Origin: Perca fluviatilis
Lineage: Eukaryota > Chordata > Actinopteri > Perciformes > Percidae
NCBI RefSeq assembly: GCF_010015445.1
Contig: NC_053119.1
Coordinates: forward strand, 26,132,383 to 26,196,382
Length of the DNA stretch: 64,000 bases
Reading direction: 5' to 3'
The notes beneath the pieces were generated by a model. The model searched no databases and was not told the DNA's origin. It worked only from the letters and a program-made list of their open reading frames with translations. Made by a program: the position numbers and the translations under genes. Shown here piece after piece: positions 12,470 through 29,642 of this stretch (positions are counted from its first letter, which is position 1; each line of letters opens with the position of its first letter).

Positions 12470-13529
12470 GCTGCTCCAATCACGGTGGAGGAGACAAGGA
12501 GGCTACTCCGAGCCACTGCAGAGCCACAACTGTCGCAGCTGATGTGTCACAGGGGAAAGGAATTAGAGTGAGCATACAGGGGTTGCACACTTCCTGAGCT
12601 CCCTCGCTCATTAGCATACATTTGTAAACAAAGAAACAAAGAGCCTTAGTGCTAGGCTAACACGCTGTCACGATGTTAGCAAGAGTCGGATCCAAGCAGA
12701 GCATCTCAATGAGGTGAGAGTGCTGGAGGAGACCTCTCTGCGATAATTCATCCATCTTCTCCCGCTCCTGACAGCTGAGCCGCTGCGCAGGGAGACAATG
12801 CGAGAGGAGCCTGCACCAGGCCTGCATCCAAAAAAGCGCACACTACATAAACTTGAGAGTCGAGGTCCAGGCTTCGGGGCACCAAGCACCGGGGCATCGA
12901 GCCTACTGTATATGTGAGCCAGAAATAAAATCAAAATGACAGAGCAAAGCAAGTTTCCTTTTGGGGGCAAAAAGAGAAGACCTGAAAAAAGGAAAGAGAG
13001 GAAGAGGAAAATGGAGTTTAGCAATGCCTCACTAAAAGACGGGAGACAAATTGTATTTCAGAAACCGCAAAACACTTGAGACAAGACTGACCCCTAAATA
13101 ACCTGCCTCTGTTTACCATCTCACTCCCTTTTTGTCTCCATCTCAAACACCCTCCTCCATTTTCCTTTCTTCTCTCACCACCTCATTCGTAGCTGTCTCG
13201 CTTGCACTTGCTCTTCCTACACAGCTTTTAGCTTTTCTTCCTTTTCTCTTAGCTCCTCTGCTTTCCCCTTTCCTCTCAGTCACTCTCTGCAGCCATCGGA
13301 CGCGTCGGCAGGGATTAATACCTGAATATTGTTTCCGTGTAGAACCCCGGTGCGGTCATTATCCTCTACCGAGTATCTCATTATCATTGTTCCAAGCAGT
13401 CATTACTTCCCTGATAATATCGGCTGTGTGCTGAGAGAAAGAGAGATAGAAGAAGTAGGGTGCTGAAAGAGGGAGCCCGAAAAAAGGGATAGAAATGCAG
13501 CGGCAGGGGCGTTGAGGGGTTACAACATG

Positions 13530-13625
13530 AGAATAAAAGATGAAAGAAGACAGGAGAAGGGAAAGGAGGACAGAGGAAGGGGGAACACAGAGCGAGAAAA
13601 AAAAAAAAAAAAAAAGGAAGGGGGG

Positions 13626-13675
<50 letters not shown>
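13530..13675. repeat. Polypurine tract ending in two poly(A) runs
   Basis: A nearly pure purine strand (GA-rich from about 13530) leads into A19, a ten-base G-rich spacer, and about 50 consecutive A. Reading frames of poly-Lys or poly-Phe across it are artefacts. Confidence 0.9.
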
Positions 13676-13677
<2 letters not shown>

Positions 13678-14093
13678 TACAGTGATAAATTCCCTTTCTC
13701 GGCGGGGAGTCAGCGCCCCGGCTGGGGACAGGCTTGATGACAAACCACCTCCACCCTGCACTGGGGCCCTGGCTATTTATGACCAGGCTACTTATATGAG
13801 CCGGCCAGGGAGCCAGCTGGGCCTCGATTCGTCTTGGGTCGGTGTCGTCACTCCCGGGACCCGATGACAACCTCAAATGGGGCCACTCTGTCACGTCCCA
13901 TCTCCCCCTCGTCTGCTCTCCGCTCTGACACTTAGTTCAGCACATCTTCTGCCGGGTTACTGCTTACTTATAAGAACATTGTTTCACCTCTCTACGCTGT
14001 CAACACGCCACGTGTGACAAGAGCAAACACAATTCACTTCGAACCGATTGCAGTAATTCAATGTATAAATTAAATTACAAGATTCTTTACCAC

Positions 14094-14559
14094 AAAATCT
14101 CAACAACAATTGTTGTCTTATGGACTTCTTATTGCAAAGAAATTAATACTCAAGTTTTGGAAGAACACCAAAGTCCCTACTGTTAAAATGTGGTTGGATG
14201 AAATGGTTCGGTTGTTACATCTGGAAAGAGTTCGTTTTTCTTTATCAAACAGACTGGATCCGTTTGATAAGATTTGGTCTTCCCTTCTCCGCTACCTTGA
14301 TAGCGTAGTTTAAGTTGGCGTGTTTCAGTAGGCTGAGTGTGTCGCACTGATTGTCCCATTGGTGTGATATGTCTTATGTCCCTAGGGTGGGGTGGGTGGT
14401 AATGGGAACTGTTCTCTTTTTGTTGTTGTTTATTGTGTTTTGCTTTTTGTTTTTATTTTATTTTCTTTGTCTCTTATTTTTATAATGAGGAATCATAACA
14501 AGCGATGTAACAATGAGTGTCAAATTGTTGGATTCCCTAATAAAAAAACATTTTTTGGG
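14094..14559 (+). mobile_element. 5'-truncated L1/Tx1-like LINE with 15-bp target duplication
   Basis: The 15-mer AAGATTCTTTACCAC is present at 14079-14093 and 14560-14574, exactly flanking the insert. Between them a frame at about 14110-14310 encodes the extreme C-terminus of an ORF2 polyprotein: the run LLIAKKLILKFWK followed by a W-L-E-V-R-F-S-L and IWSSLLRYL pattern, which is the conserved post-reverse-transcriptase tail of L1/Tx1-type LINEs in fish. A T-rich 3' UTR and an A-rich end (CCTAATAAAAAAAC) follow. The endonuclease and catalytic polymerase domains are missing through 5' truncation, so the copy is dead on arrival. Confidence 0.8.
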
Positions 14560-14574
14560 AAGATTCTTTACCAC

Positions 14575-15487
14575 ATGGATGTTTCACGGTGTTTTAGTAA
14601 AATAATAACGCGCAGAGACCTCATTACACAAGAATCTCCTTCTTGGTACTGAAGAGGGAACTGCTTAGTCAGCGTCTCTCTAATGAACAGTCCAATTATA
14701 GCAATACCCCTAACCCTACTGACCTTTTGAGATGCAATATACTAATTCAATATTGCTGCTATGGTGGAGAGTGTGAGACAAAATAACAGTATGTGTAACT
14801 ATTCAGCTAAGAACTATATAAAGCCTAGGCAAAAAAAAAAAAATGCATGAAATTGCAATGCAATTCTCCTCCCACATCAGCTGGCCCACCATCAGTTCGC
14901 TCACTTATCCTGCTACAAAAACCCTGTCCTGCTGACCCTGAATCAGTCATGAAGGCCAGAGCGCTCCAATAAGGAGAACACAGGACTCAACAGAGCAATT
15001 CATTCATTCAAGCTGCTGCAATTGTTTGCATTTTGTGTCGGTTTACCCGTTTATATATTCCTGCTTGCCGTAAATTATTTATGGGTGTTCCTTTTTCGTA
15101 TCCTCCAGCGACAGCAAAGACTGGTCACGCTGCAAATATGAAGGCAACAACAGAACCCATTGATCAACATCTCTGACGATCGTTTGGAAATTAAAAGGAA
15201 GACCTGCTCAGCCTTGACAAAAAAAAACTTTCAGCAGACATAGAGAGGCCAAATTCGGTATGCGTCTCATGTCATGTGAGCTTAAATCTAAACATTTGAG
15301 GTGTCTTTGTATGTGTGTGGCATCTGCAGACAGCAAGTGTCTGATCATTGATCTTAACACTGGCTTTGCCGCGATGGACGGTTTACAAAAGACACACTGT
15401 TTGGCTTTATGGAAATTCTTAACTCAAGGTCCACTTACTGCCTTTTCTGCAGCTTTCATCTGCATCATCACCATAATTCTGCTGATT
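14575..15487. other. Non-coding spacer
   Basis: No exon or repeat end recognised. Several A-runs (14831, 15220) occur. Confidence 0.5.
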
Positions 15488-15503
15488 AAGACCCAATGCT
15501 CAG

Positions 15504-15698
15504 GGGGCGGCCTCTAGCTCACCCAGTAAGAGCGTTCGCCCCATGTTGACTGAGTCCTGCAGCGGCGTGGGTTCAAATCCGACCTGCTGCCCTTTGCTGC
15601 GTGTCATCCCCCATCTCTCTCCCCCTTTCATGCCTATCCACTGTCTCTATGTAATAAAAGGGAAAAGCCCCAAAAAATTATCTAAAAAAATAAATAAA
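15504..15698 (+). mobile_element. tRNA-derived SINE, copy 1 (with target duplication)
   Basis: The 16-mer AAGACCCAATGCTCAG at 15488-15503 recurs with one mismatch at 15699-15714. The insert starts with a tRNA-like head: an A-box-like TAGCTCACCCAGTAAGAGC and a B box GGGTTCAAATCC, spaced as in a tRNA gene. A body GCTGCGTGTCATCCCCC and an A-rich tail (AAATAAATAAAAA) follow. The same head and body occur at 52988, 54928 and 56050. Not a functional tRNA gene, since the head is not followed by a 3' acceptor stem. Confidence 0.85.
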
Positions 15699-15870
15699 AA
15701 GACCAAATGCTCAGTGTTTTTTTTTTTTTTAAATCACACTTGGAAGTGATGAATGATGCAAATGCAGGTGTGTACCATCCCTCTATTTTGGATTCTGTTT
15801 GTGACTTAACAGTACATTTCTTACTTTCTTTGTAAACGCCTTTCTGCATACACCCAAAACCCTATGATAC

Positions 15871-16527
15871 CCATAGGGCCCCATTTTAACGGTCTAAGCG
15901 CACGGCGTGAAGCGCCTGGCGCAGGTGCGTTTAGGGCATGTACGAATCCACTTTTACTAGTTTGACAGCGAAAAAAAAAGGGCCCGGGCGCATGGATCAA
16001 AAGGGTTATACTTAGTGACTTAATTATTCATAGGTGTGTTTTGGGCGTAACATGCAATAAACCAATCAGAGCGTCACCTCCCATTCCCTTTAAAAGCCAG
16101 GCGCGTTTGTACCTTGGCGCATTGCTATTATGATGGCAGATTTGCACCGTAATTTTGTAAATTTGTAATCTTTTGCATGTTTGTGTGCTGCTGTGCGTCC
16201 CTGTGTGTGTGTGTGTTGTGTGTGTGTGTGTGTGTGTGTGTATAGTGTGCGCGCGTTGTGCACAAGCCTAGGCCCATTTTACTAATGAGCTGTTAAAATA
16301 ACAATGAAATGCTGCGTTATTGACTTTAGACCAGGATTTTGTTGGTCAATGGCACGATCACTTCCCGCTGCCTCAAGATAGCAATATGCCCAGAACGCAC
16401 CTGAACACACCTCCCTATAAGACCAGCAGACCCATGGGCGCACGTGCATTTGCTATTTCAACGACGTGGGCGCTGGACAGTCTTAAAATAGCACCAGGTG
16501 CAAGATAAGGCCCCTAGGGTATCTATC
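15871..16527. mobile_element. MITE-like element with GATACCC/TAGGGGCC inverted ends
   Basis: The left boundary GATACCCATAGGGCCCC is mirrored on the right by AGGCCCCTAGGGTATC. Inside each end lies an ATTTTAA motif, and GCGC-rich direct and inverted motifs (GCGCCTGGCGCAGGTGCG) follow. A TG tract (16202-16241) sits in the middle. No coding sequence and no clear target duplication. Such CpG/GCGC-rich sub-ends are seen in abundant teleost hAT-type repeats; the assignment is tentative. Confidence 0.6.
16202..16241. repeat. (TG)n microsatellite
   Basis: TG run with one TT interruption, inside the element at 15871-16527. Confidence 0.9.
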
Positions 16528-18508
16528 CGTTTCCTGATGTAAAACAAAAAATAACCCCTAAAAAAACTGTGTATTCATAAACATCTAATACATCAAACAC
16601 GATAAGACTGTTGAGTCATAAAAAGCTAGAAGGAAATAAATAAAACCAACGCTCAAAGTTGGTATGTGAGTAATTGGGCAAGCTATCTGACAGCTCCGGG
16701 TCCATTTTGAAGGGATTGTCAAGGGGAATGGTGTTACTAGGATGAGTAGAGGGTGCAACAAAAACCATTTGAATGTTCTTGGCCTCAATCAATGCATTTT
16801 CCACTGATTGGCAGAGCCAGATCACAACGTGTCCAAGCACAGCGTCCGAATATCTCCGGCTTCTGTCTCTCCCTGCTTGGCAACGTCCTTAACGAAAAAC
16901 AAGCAGACACCCCAGAGAATAAATTGGCTAGATGCTGACTGACAGATGTAAGATCAAACACTGAGTGAGTCTGTGACTCTGACTGGATGCCATCATGTCA
17001 ACATTTGTTTGTCGTGTGCAGACATGGCCACATCAAGTATTTCATCGCTGTGGGGGTTGATAGAGATTTAGAAAATACGTTTTCTACATCTAGTAGACTA
17101 GTTTCTGAACTGTGAAACGGGGCAAAAGCCTAAATCAAAATGCTACAACTGAATTTTGGAGAGCTCCAGAGGTCTCAAGTGTTGGCGGTGAGTAGCTTTT
17201 GAGGGTAGTACTGTAATAACTGCGGTACAGACAGAAGTGAGCACCTACTTGTACTTTGTATGAATGTACAAAAAAAATATTGGTCTTGCTCTTTCTATTA
17301 CCTTATATCAGAGGAGAGGAACAGAAGAAAGGGGAGGAGCTGCCACAGTTTATTCATCTTGACTGATATGCAGTGTGTTATGACCCATATCTGAACTCTC
17401 GTCACTATGCAGCAATTCATGACCCACTAAGCCAAGCACCGCGTACCTGACAGAAAACCTTTGTAAACACAGAAATTACACAAGATTCCCATTCTGTTTA
17501 ACCTAAGGCAAAATGAATGGGCGGGCAGCTAACAACTACTATTTGGCAGAGATATGAACCAGACTCCACTCTCCTCATCGTATACCAGAGTCTGTGGACC
17601 CTTGCAGTCGTCTCCCTGGGCAACCATTCATTCACCCTGTAGGAGGATTTAATGTTTAAAACCACCGCCTTGGGCAGCCGAGCATGAGCTGGAGGCTGAG
17701 AAGCATATTTCAATCTGTTACCCGTAGCAACACTCGCCATACTTTCCTGTTGTTGGTGTACACACCCACTGTAGAGTCAAAACAAGACCTCCCTTGAGTC
17801 GTGAGCTTGTATTAACCTGACAGAATCTCTCCATCCTCTTTCTTTCCATCGCTGTAGTTTTCTCTCTCTCTGTTCATGCCTGCACCTTTTTTCCATGCCT
17901 GAGTTTTTGCACCTCCCACGTACTTTGAGCAAGTTAACGTACTGTATCAACATAAAAATCATTATCATGATGTGGAACTAAATACTGCATGGGGAAAAAG
18001 GTATTATCCAGGATACCATCACATCATCAAAAGGTAAATATTTGATTTCACTTATTTTGTCAACCCAAGGGATTTGTCATGCCTACTAGCTTTGGATTCA
18101 AGACAGCATTGCCATAATAATTGCAGCTTCTACCGGTCAGTGGCGTTAAGTCATAGGATAACACAATCTTGCAAGTAAGTCACCTTTCATTCACTGATCT
18201 GACACACTTTAATAGGCATTACACTGTCTTTAGAGCTCGCTGCTATCCAATTAAGCTATCAGCCTATTTCAAGCCGGCTCCTGAAGAGTGATCAGCGTAT
18301 GACAATCCAGTAGGTACTTAAGAGAAGTCTGTTCGTTTGTGAGAGTGATGTAGAAAAAAAAAATGGAGGAAGACCGTAACCTCTAAAGACAAAAGCCCAT
18401 TCGGCTTAGCGTGGGATTGGTGAAAGCTCTCTGAAACAAGTTCTGCAAAGACAGAAGACATTCAATCACCATGCCAGATAACACAGCAGCGTGGCAAGCA
18501 GCAGGGTG
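16528..18508. other. Non-coding spacer of high sequence complexity
   Basis: No exon is supported. Sequence is mostly unique-looking. It includes a 16-bp motif at 17610-17625 that is repeated exactly at 43169 (see findings). Confidence 0.5.
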
Positions 18509-18516
18509 CACATAGA

Positions 18517-18930
18517 TAGGACTGGGTATCGTTCAATTTGATACAGATACCGGTACCGATACCAATACTGTGACTTCAATACCAGTTCCTAAACGATATT
18601 TTTTTCGATATCAAATAAAAAAAAAAGAAATTACAACATTACGGTACAAATCTTTTTATTTATTTATCAGCTCCTACTACGTGAGTCCAGTCTCTGTGCA
18701 TAGCGTTGAGAATTTCCTGCTGGCCTCTGCGATGTGTACACAGCCAATCACCAGCAATATTAGATCTTGGTAGAAGCATGCTGCATGCTTATTGGCTCAC
18801 TGACACTGATGACATTTACTCCTTATGTATTGAAATTGGGTACTGAATGACGAGGCATTTTCCGATACCTAATACTTGAGAGGCAATTCGATCGGTGCCT
18901 AAAAAGTATTGAATTCGTTACCCAGCACTA
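18517..18930. mobile_element. Short hAT-like element with GGTATCG termini
   Basis: The left end TAGGACTGGGTATCGTTCAA is matched by the inverted right end TAGTGCTGGGTAACGAATTC. Adjacent 8-mers CACATAGA (18509-18516) and CACACAGC (18931-18938) agree at 6 of 8 positions, consistent with a decayed hAT duplication. Subterminal GATACCGGTACCGATACC repeats are conspicuous. No transposase. Confidence 0.7.
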
Positions 18931-19397
18931 CACACAGCTCCTGTTGTTGCTGCTGAACGCATCTACTATTCATGAGAAACAGTGGAGCAGAGTGGGCACA
19001 GACCACAGTGCAGGGTGGTGGTTTGGAGGTGGAGGAGACTGACGGGGACAGAAAGACAGTGTGCACTTGTACTCTGCAAGCACACAGTACGAGTTCTTTA
19101 TACCAAATCATTTTTTGCACAATAACATATGACAAACATACACTGTAGAGAAAGGAACAGTAAGAGAGATTGAGGCAGTGGGCAGGATAATACCGAGAAA
19201 GAGGAACCGAGAGACAGAAAGTGGGAGGCATGAACAGACAGAAATGGTAAGAGACAGAAGAAGTAGGAAAAAGGCTGACGGAGCGAGACAATCAGAGACA
19301 AGTGAGGACAGTGACAAAAGTAATGAGATGAGAAAGAGGGTGACCTTAATCAGCCACTTGCTAGAATGTACTCGCGGAGTGCATCGCATACGCAACG

Positions 19398-19508
<111 letters not shown>

Positions 19509-19656
19509 TACATTCACACAGAAACACAAAAATAGCTACAAACCAGGCGGGCGTGTGTTTGCACAGCAGTACTCTCTGTTTCATTACAGGCCCATTTCCC
19601 CCACCTAATACCTGGAGAGGAGCTGGCGATAAGGAATGTACACACTCTCCTCTGTA

Positions 19657-19937
19657 CACAACATCTCATTTGAGCAGAGGAAATTGGAAAGAAGAGGAGA
19701 AAGGAGGAGAGTGCAGAGAGGTGAGAAGGACAGCAGATGAGGGTAAAAGGACTGGACGGAGGAGAGGAGGACAGTGGCGGCGAATGAATGTTTGCCGGAG
19801 CAGAGATAAGCCCGGTCCACCTCGCCCAAAGGCAAAGGTGTGGGTTTGAGATTGGGGCGCGAGTGGAGGAAGTAGGGATGATGGGTCGGGTAGCTGAGGA
19901 GAAAGGGAAAGGGAGAGCAGCCGGAGTGGGAGACAGA

Positions 19938-19974
<37 letters not shown>
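19657..19974. repeat. Purine-rich block ending in poly(A)34
   Basis: GA-rich plus strand with a few pyrimidine interruptions, closing with 34 A at about 19941-19974. The arrangement parallels the block at 13530-13675. Confidence 0.85.
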
Positions 19975-19975
<1 letters not shown>

Positions 19976-20693
19976 GACATGCTGAGGGATGCAAAAGAGT
20001 GGATTTTTTTTTGATTTTATTTTTCTAGGCAGCAGGATTAAAAGAAATGTGGCATTGGGAGGAATTCATAGCATAAAGAAAAAGGGGTTTGATGGAGAAG
20101 GCAATCACGTAGGGGGGTTAGAGAGAAACTGAAAAGACAAAGATGGAAAGAGATGCAACACTACCTGCAGAAAAACTACTTAAGGCTGAACTCGGGGTCA
20201 AAGGAAACAAAAACAAGCAGCAATGACGCATACGGGGTGGCAAGAATGCACATGATGCTCATTGCTCAGGACAACAGGCCAGCAGCGCTCACACTTTTGC
20301 CTGTATTGAGGGTCACAAGAAAACACTGGAGAGGGGGTTGACAATATTACTTATAACACAAGACCAAATGACTCTGGGCTGTGTCAGGAGACATGAGTTA
20401 CACCAAAAGCCAGCTGAGAGCAGAGCAAAGTCTGTGTTAATAGATCACAGAAATAGGGAGAGAGGGGGTAAAATCTTACTCACAACAGCATCTCTACCCA
20501 TAAGAACCTCAGCCCAATTTGTATTCATGCGTGCAAACCGGGGCAAACAACCGAGGAGGATAGCAAACACACATGCACACACTGCAGGGTCCTCGCTCTG
20601 GGCATGCAAACAAACATCAATGATATATAGGGCCAAGTAAAACAAGCATGCAAACACGGGCAAACACAACAGACAGAAGAGCATGTGCAATGT

Positions 20694-20746
20694 GTAAGTC
20701 GCTTTGGACAAAAGCGTGCAGAATGAATAAATGTAAATAAAAAAAA
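20694..20746 (+). mobile_element. 3'-end fragment of an L2-type LINE/SINE tail
   Basis: GTAAGTCGCTTTGGACAAAAGCGTGCAGAATGAATAAATGTAAA-type sequence (quoted in parts: GTAAGTCGCTTTGGACAAAA, then AATGAATAAATGTAAA) closely matches the widespread fish L2/Maui-like 3' tail also borrowed by several SINEs. Only the tail remains. Confidence 0.7.
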
Positions 20747-22759
20747 CTTACGGAACTGTAATTCCGTTACTGATAAGTTTCTTTCGATTCACACTATTCC
20801 TTGTGATTTGCATGTGATATGGGCTTAATCTTCTGTTGCCATCACCGCAAATAACTGTAAAAAAATTAAATGTGAGCCACATTTTGTTATAAAATCGTAT
20901 GACGTGGATGAATGAATTCCTGCACTAAATCTACAATGCATGTCCGCAAACAAATCCCATTTCCATCCTTAGCGGCCTCCACCCATCTGTTCCCGTTCGC
21001 TGAAGCATCCATCACAGGGCCTAATGGTGGACCGATACTGTCAAATGCTTACTACTCGGGATGAATGGAGCACCCACTCACCACCCTTGACCATGCTAGC
21101 GCTTGACACCATAAACCAGGTCAACTTGTCAGAAGATGGAGAGGGCTGCTGATCATGCACTCACACTCACAGAAACACATGCAACAAAGTGACACACACT
21201 CACACACGCACGTACCGTCCACCTGTGTATTCGTTTATAACCCACAGCATGTCAGAGATGAACGGGAGGCAGGGGGTAATTGGATAAATCTAAAAATCTA
21301 AACCAGAAGGGAGAGTGATTTCTCCCGGTAATTTTCTGTTCATGCACGACTGAACCTCTGGTGAAACTCCCACCCTCCCACACTTCTTTCACTGTAAAAA
21401 GGAGAGATTGGGGGGGGGGAGAGATAACATCTTACTGAAATGCCCTTAGACAATCAGGGAGAGGAGATACACTATTATAATCAGAGAGCTCTACAGAATG
21501 ATTACTGGCTGAGAAAGCAAATTACATTGAAGCCATGATTGCTAAGATTAGTTGATTCTCCCTGCGATTTCTCAGCCAGCTGAAAAGACAAACAACTGGC
21601 CAGATGCTCTCGGTCAATTACAATGGTTGATTAGAGAGGCAATGGAAGCAAAAGAGGGGGGATGCAGTGAAATCCTGGATCAAATGTATCTTCTGTCGTC
21701 AAACATTCAGGGGGCGATAGAAGCCGATACACTGGTCTCCTGTGTAACTTTAGGGACTACAGGGAGACATCAGCTCAGCTCACTAGTCATGTTGCATTTA
21801 GGCACAATTAGACAGCAAGAGAAGAAGAGAAAGCGGACGCTTCTTTTCCCTGCACAGTAGGCAGACCTTAAAGTAATTACCATGCACCTTATACCAGACA
21901 GACCCGACCGACCGTCTAGAAGGAAAGAAAATGATCCCTTAATGTCAGATATGGAACTGCACACTTCGCAAACACACAAATAGTGATGCTTTATTTAAAT
22001 TAAGCAAAGATGCAGACAGCATGTAGGACACGGCCGGCTGGCAGGCAGAAAGACAAATCTCGAGGAACCTTGTTTCTATTCACAAACACACACAAAAGTG
22101 GCTTTGGAGAGAGCCCTTGGAGGTTAGGTCTAATCCTGCTCCAACTCTCACGATGCCACTCAAACCTATTGTTCAGTCATGAAAAGCAATCTCCATAAAC
22201 TGATGTGGAAGTGCACAGGGGTCAGCGGTGTGCGTTTGTGTGGGTGTTAAGTGCAATATGAGCACACCGCTGGTTACGTGGGGACGTCCTTAAGTCGTAT
22301 TTGATTTTCTTTATGGCAATTGCATGTTTAAACACAAAGACAAAAATAAATGATGTATTCTAAACAATACAAGCTTGTTCCGCCGTTTTTTATCCACGTT
22401 TAATGGACTTTAAAACTCTAAACTTACTTTGCTTGAATTGGCTGTTTAAAAATAATGGATGTAGAAAGTGTTTTGAGAACCAGTTCAAGGACAGTATATT
22501 GTTTTTCCTGCTATTTAATTCAAAGAAACCCTTCAGCTTAAAATACTTCTCAAACTCATTTATAACTGTCAATCTAAACTGAAGAGATACTAAGAGGTAT
22601 TGTCACAAGTATAAACTGTTCTTTATAGTTGTGTAGTCACCAGACAATAGAAACACATAAATGAACAAAAGCACCTCTTATGAAAAAAAAACAAACAGCC
22701 AAGCTTTACTCTTTAGACAACGCAGAGAAACGTGCTTTTTTCTCATCGTTTCCGACACT
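20747..22759. other. Non-coding spacer of high complexity
   Basis: No exon is supported. Around 21430-21860 the sequence is low in simple repeats and has a 102-codon open frame without splice signals or family motifs; a conserved non-coding element is possible but untested. Confidence 0.45.
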
Positions 22760-22761
22760 TA

Positions 22762-24365
22762 CAGTGCCCTCCACAATTATTGGCACCCCTGTTTAAGATG
22801 GGGTCATGGACTTCTAAACATAGAATGACAAGAACATAGAACCCAAATGAAAAAAAAAGAGAAAAATCCAACCTTTTATTTAAGTACATTACTTTGGTGG
22901 TAAAAAAAAAAAAAATCACACATTTAGAAAAAAAAAACTTGAAATCATGTGTCCCACAATTATTGGCACCCCTGATGTTAATACTTTGTACAACTCCCTT
23001 TTGCCAACAAGACAGCACTTAATCTCCTTCTATAACATTTCACAAAAATTGGAGAACACAGAGAGAGGGATCTTTGACCATTCTTCTTTGCACAATCTTT
23101 CTAGATCATCCAGAGTCCTGGGTCCTCTCTCATGCACTCTCCTCTTTAGCTCACCCCACAGGTTTTCGTTGGGTTGAGGTCTGGGGACTGAGATGGCCAT
23201 GGGAGGACCTTGAGTTTGTGACTGCTGAACCATTTTTGTTTAGATTTTGCCACATGTTTAGGATCATTATGCTGCTGAAAGACCCTGTGACGACCCATCT
23301 TCAGCTTTCTGGCAGAGGCCATCAGGTTTTTATTTAAAATGTCCTGGTAGTTCAAAGCATTCATAATGCCATGCACCCTAACAAGGTTCCCAGGGCCTTT
23401 GAAAGAGAAACAGCCCCAAAGCATCACAGATCCTCCACCATACTTCCGCGTGGTGAAGGTGCTTTCGGCATACTCATCTTTTGTTTTGCGCGCAGACCCA
23501 CTTAGGAGTGTTTGTTGCCAAAAATCTCAATCTTAGTCTCATCTGACCAAAGCACACAATCCCAGTTGAAGTCCCAGTGCCGCTTAGCAAACTCCAAGAC
23601 GTTACGTTTGTGAGTGTTAGTGAGAAAAGGCTTTTTCCTTGCATGCCTCCCAAACAGCTTGTTGGCATGTAGAGAGCGTCTGATGTTTTTTTGAGACTTC
23701 GGCTACCAAGATGCCACTCTTTGATGCAATTCTGTGACAGTGAGCTTAGGACTTTTTTTACTTCTCTTACCATCCTCCTCACTGTGCGTTGTGGCAAGAT
23801 AAACTTGGGACCTCTTCCAGCCTAGTTTGTTCAGTTGTTTTAAACTTCTTAATGATTCCTCTGACTGTAGATACGGGCAAGTTAAGGCGAGTGGCTATTT
23901 TCTTGTAGCCATTGCCTGACTTATGAAGGTCGACACACATCTGCCTTACTTGAATTGTGTGTTCTCTTGTCTTTTCCATATTGACAAATGGGTAAGAGAA
24001 TTAGGACTCTGTGTCACGTCATATTTATACCCCAGGGAAACAGGAAGTCATGAATTACTATTTAAAAGTTCCTAGATACCCTGACCAACTTTAGCAACTA
24101 CAGAAAAATATATTTAAAAAAAAATCTATTAAATTTTTCAGCGGAATTGTTAGGGGTGCCAATAATTGTGGGACACATGATTTCAAGTTTTCTTTTTCTA
24201 AATGCGATTTATTTTTTTTAACACCAAAGTAATGTACTTAAATAAAAGGTTGGATTTTTCTCTTTTTTTGCATTTGAGTTCTATGTTGTTTAAAAAAAAA
24301 GGAGAATTTTTAGAAGTCCATGACCCCATCTTAAAAAGGGGTGCCAATAATTGCGGAGGGCACTG
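22762..24365 (-). mobile_element. Decayed Tc1-like transposon with long inverted repeats
   Basis: The element is flanked by TA (22760-22761 and 24366-24367). Terminal inverted repeats of roughly 220 bp each begin CAGTGCCCTCCACAATTATT on the left and pair with TTGCGGAGGGCACTG on the right. Each repeat carries an outer and an inner copy of a motif around CAATTATTGGCACCCCT (left near 22773 and 22957; right near 24150 and 24340), the IR/DR arrangement known from Sleeping Beauty-type fish Tc1 elements. The transposase lies on the minus strand between them and is broken. The flanks ACACT-TA and TA-AGTGT rebuild a palindromic target. Confidence 0.93.
22979..23979 (-). pseudogene. Tc1-like transposase pseudogene
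   Basis: The coding region starts with ATG at 23979 and runs to a terminal stop near 22979, close to the roughly 340 codons usual for Tc1 transposases. The N-terminal frame (23979-23779) has a paired helix-turn-helix DNA-binding domain with the recognition-helix context YKKIATRLNLPVSTVRGIIK. The next stretch, 23797-23474, and the catalytic part, with the block QQHNDPKHVAKS and then SQSPDLNPT and ENLWGELKRRV, are spread over different frames (23427-23146, 23233-23030, then a final shift into the C-terminal tail ending in CTKY). The DDE-type catalytic region is recognisable, but several frameshifts separate its parts. Enzyme is therefore inactive here; the terminal repeats could still respond to a related transposase in trans. 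Confidence 0.9.
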
Positions 24366-24367
24366 TA

Positions 24368-29642
<5,275 letters not shown>

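Larger units (their letters stand above)
9547..14078. other. Non-coding, purine-biased spacer with microsatellites
   Basis: No exon could be supported. The plus strand is purine-biased over much of 9.8-10.8 kb and 13.4-13.7 kb. Long apparent reading frames on the minus strand are simply the complement of GA-rich or A-rich DNA. Microsatellites and the poly-purine tract are listed separately. Confidence 0.55.

Noticed and set aside
13384..13894. Two overlapping minus-strand frames of about 125 codons
   Set aside because: Their cores are poly-Phe from the long poly(A) run on the other strand; the rest is low complexity.
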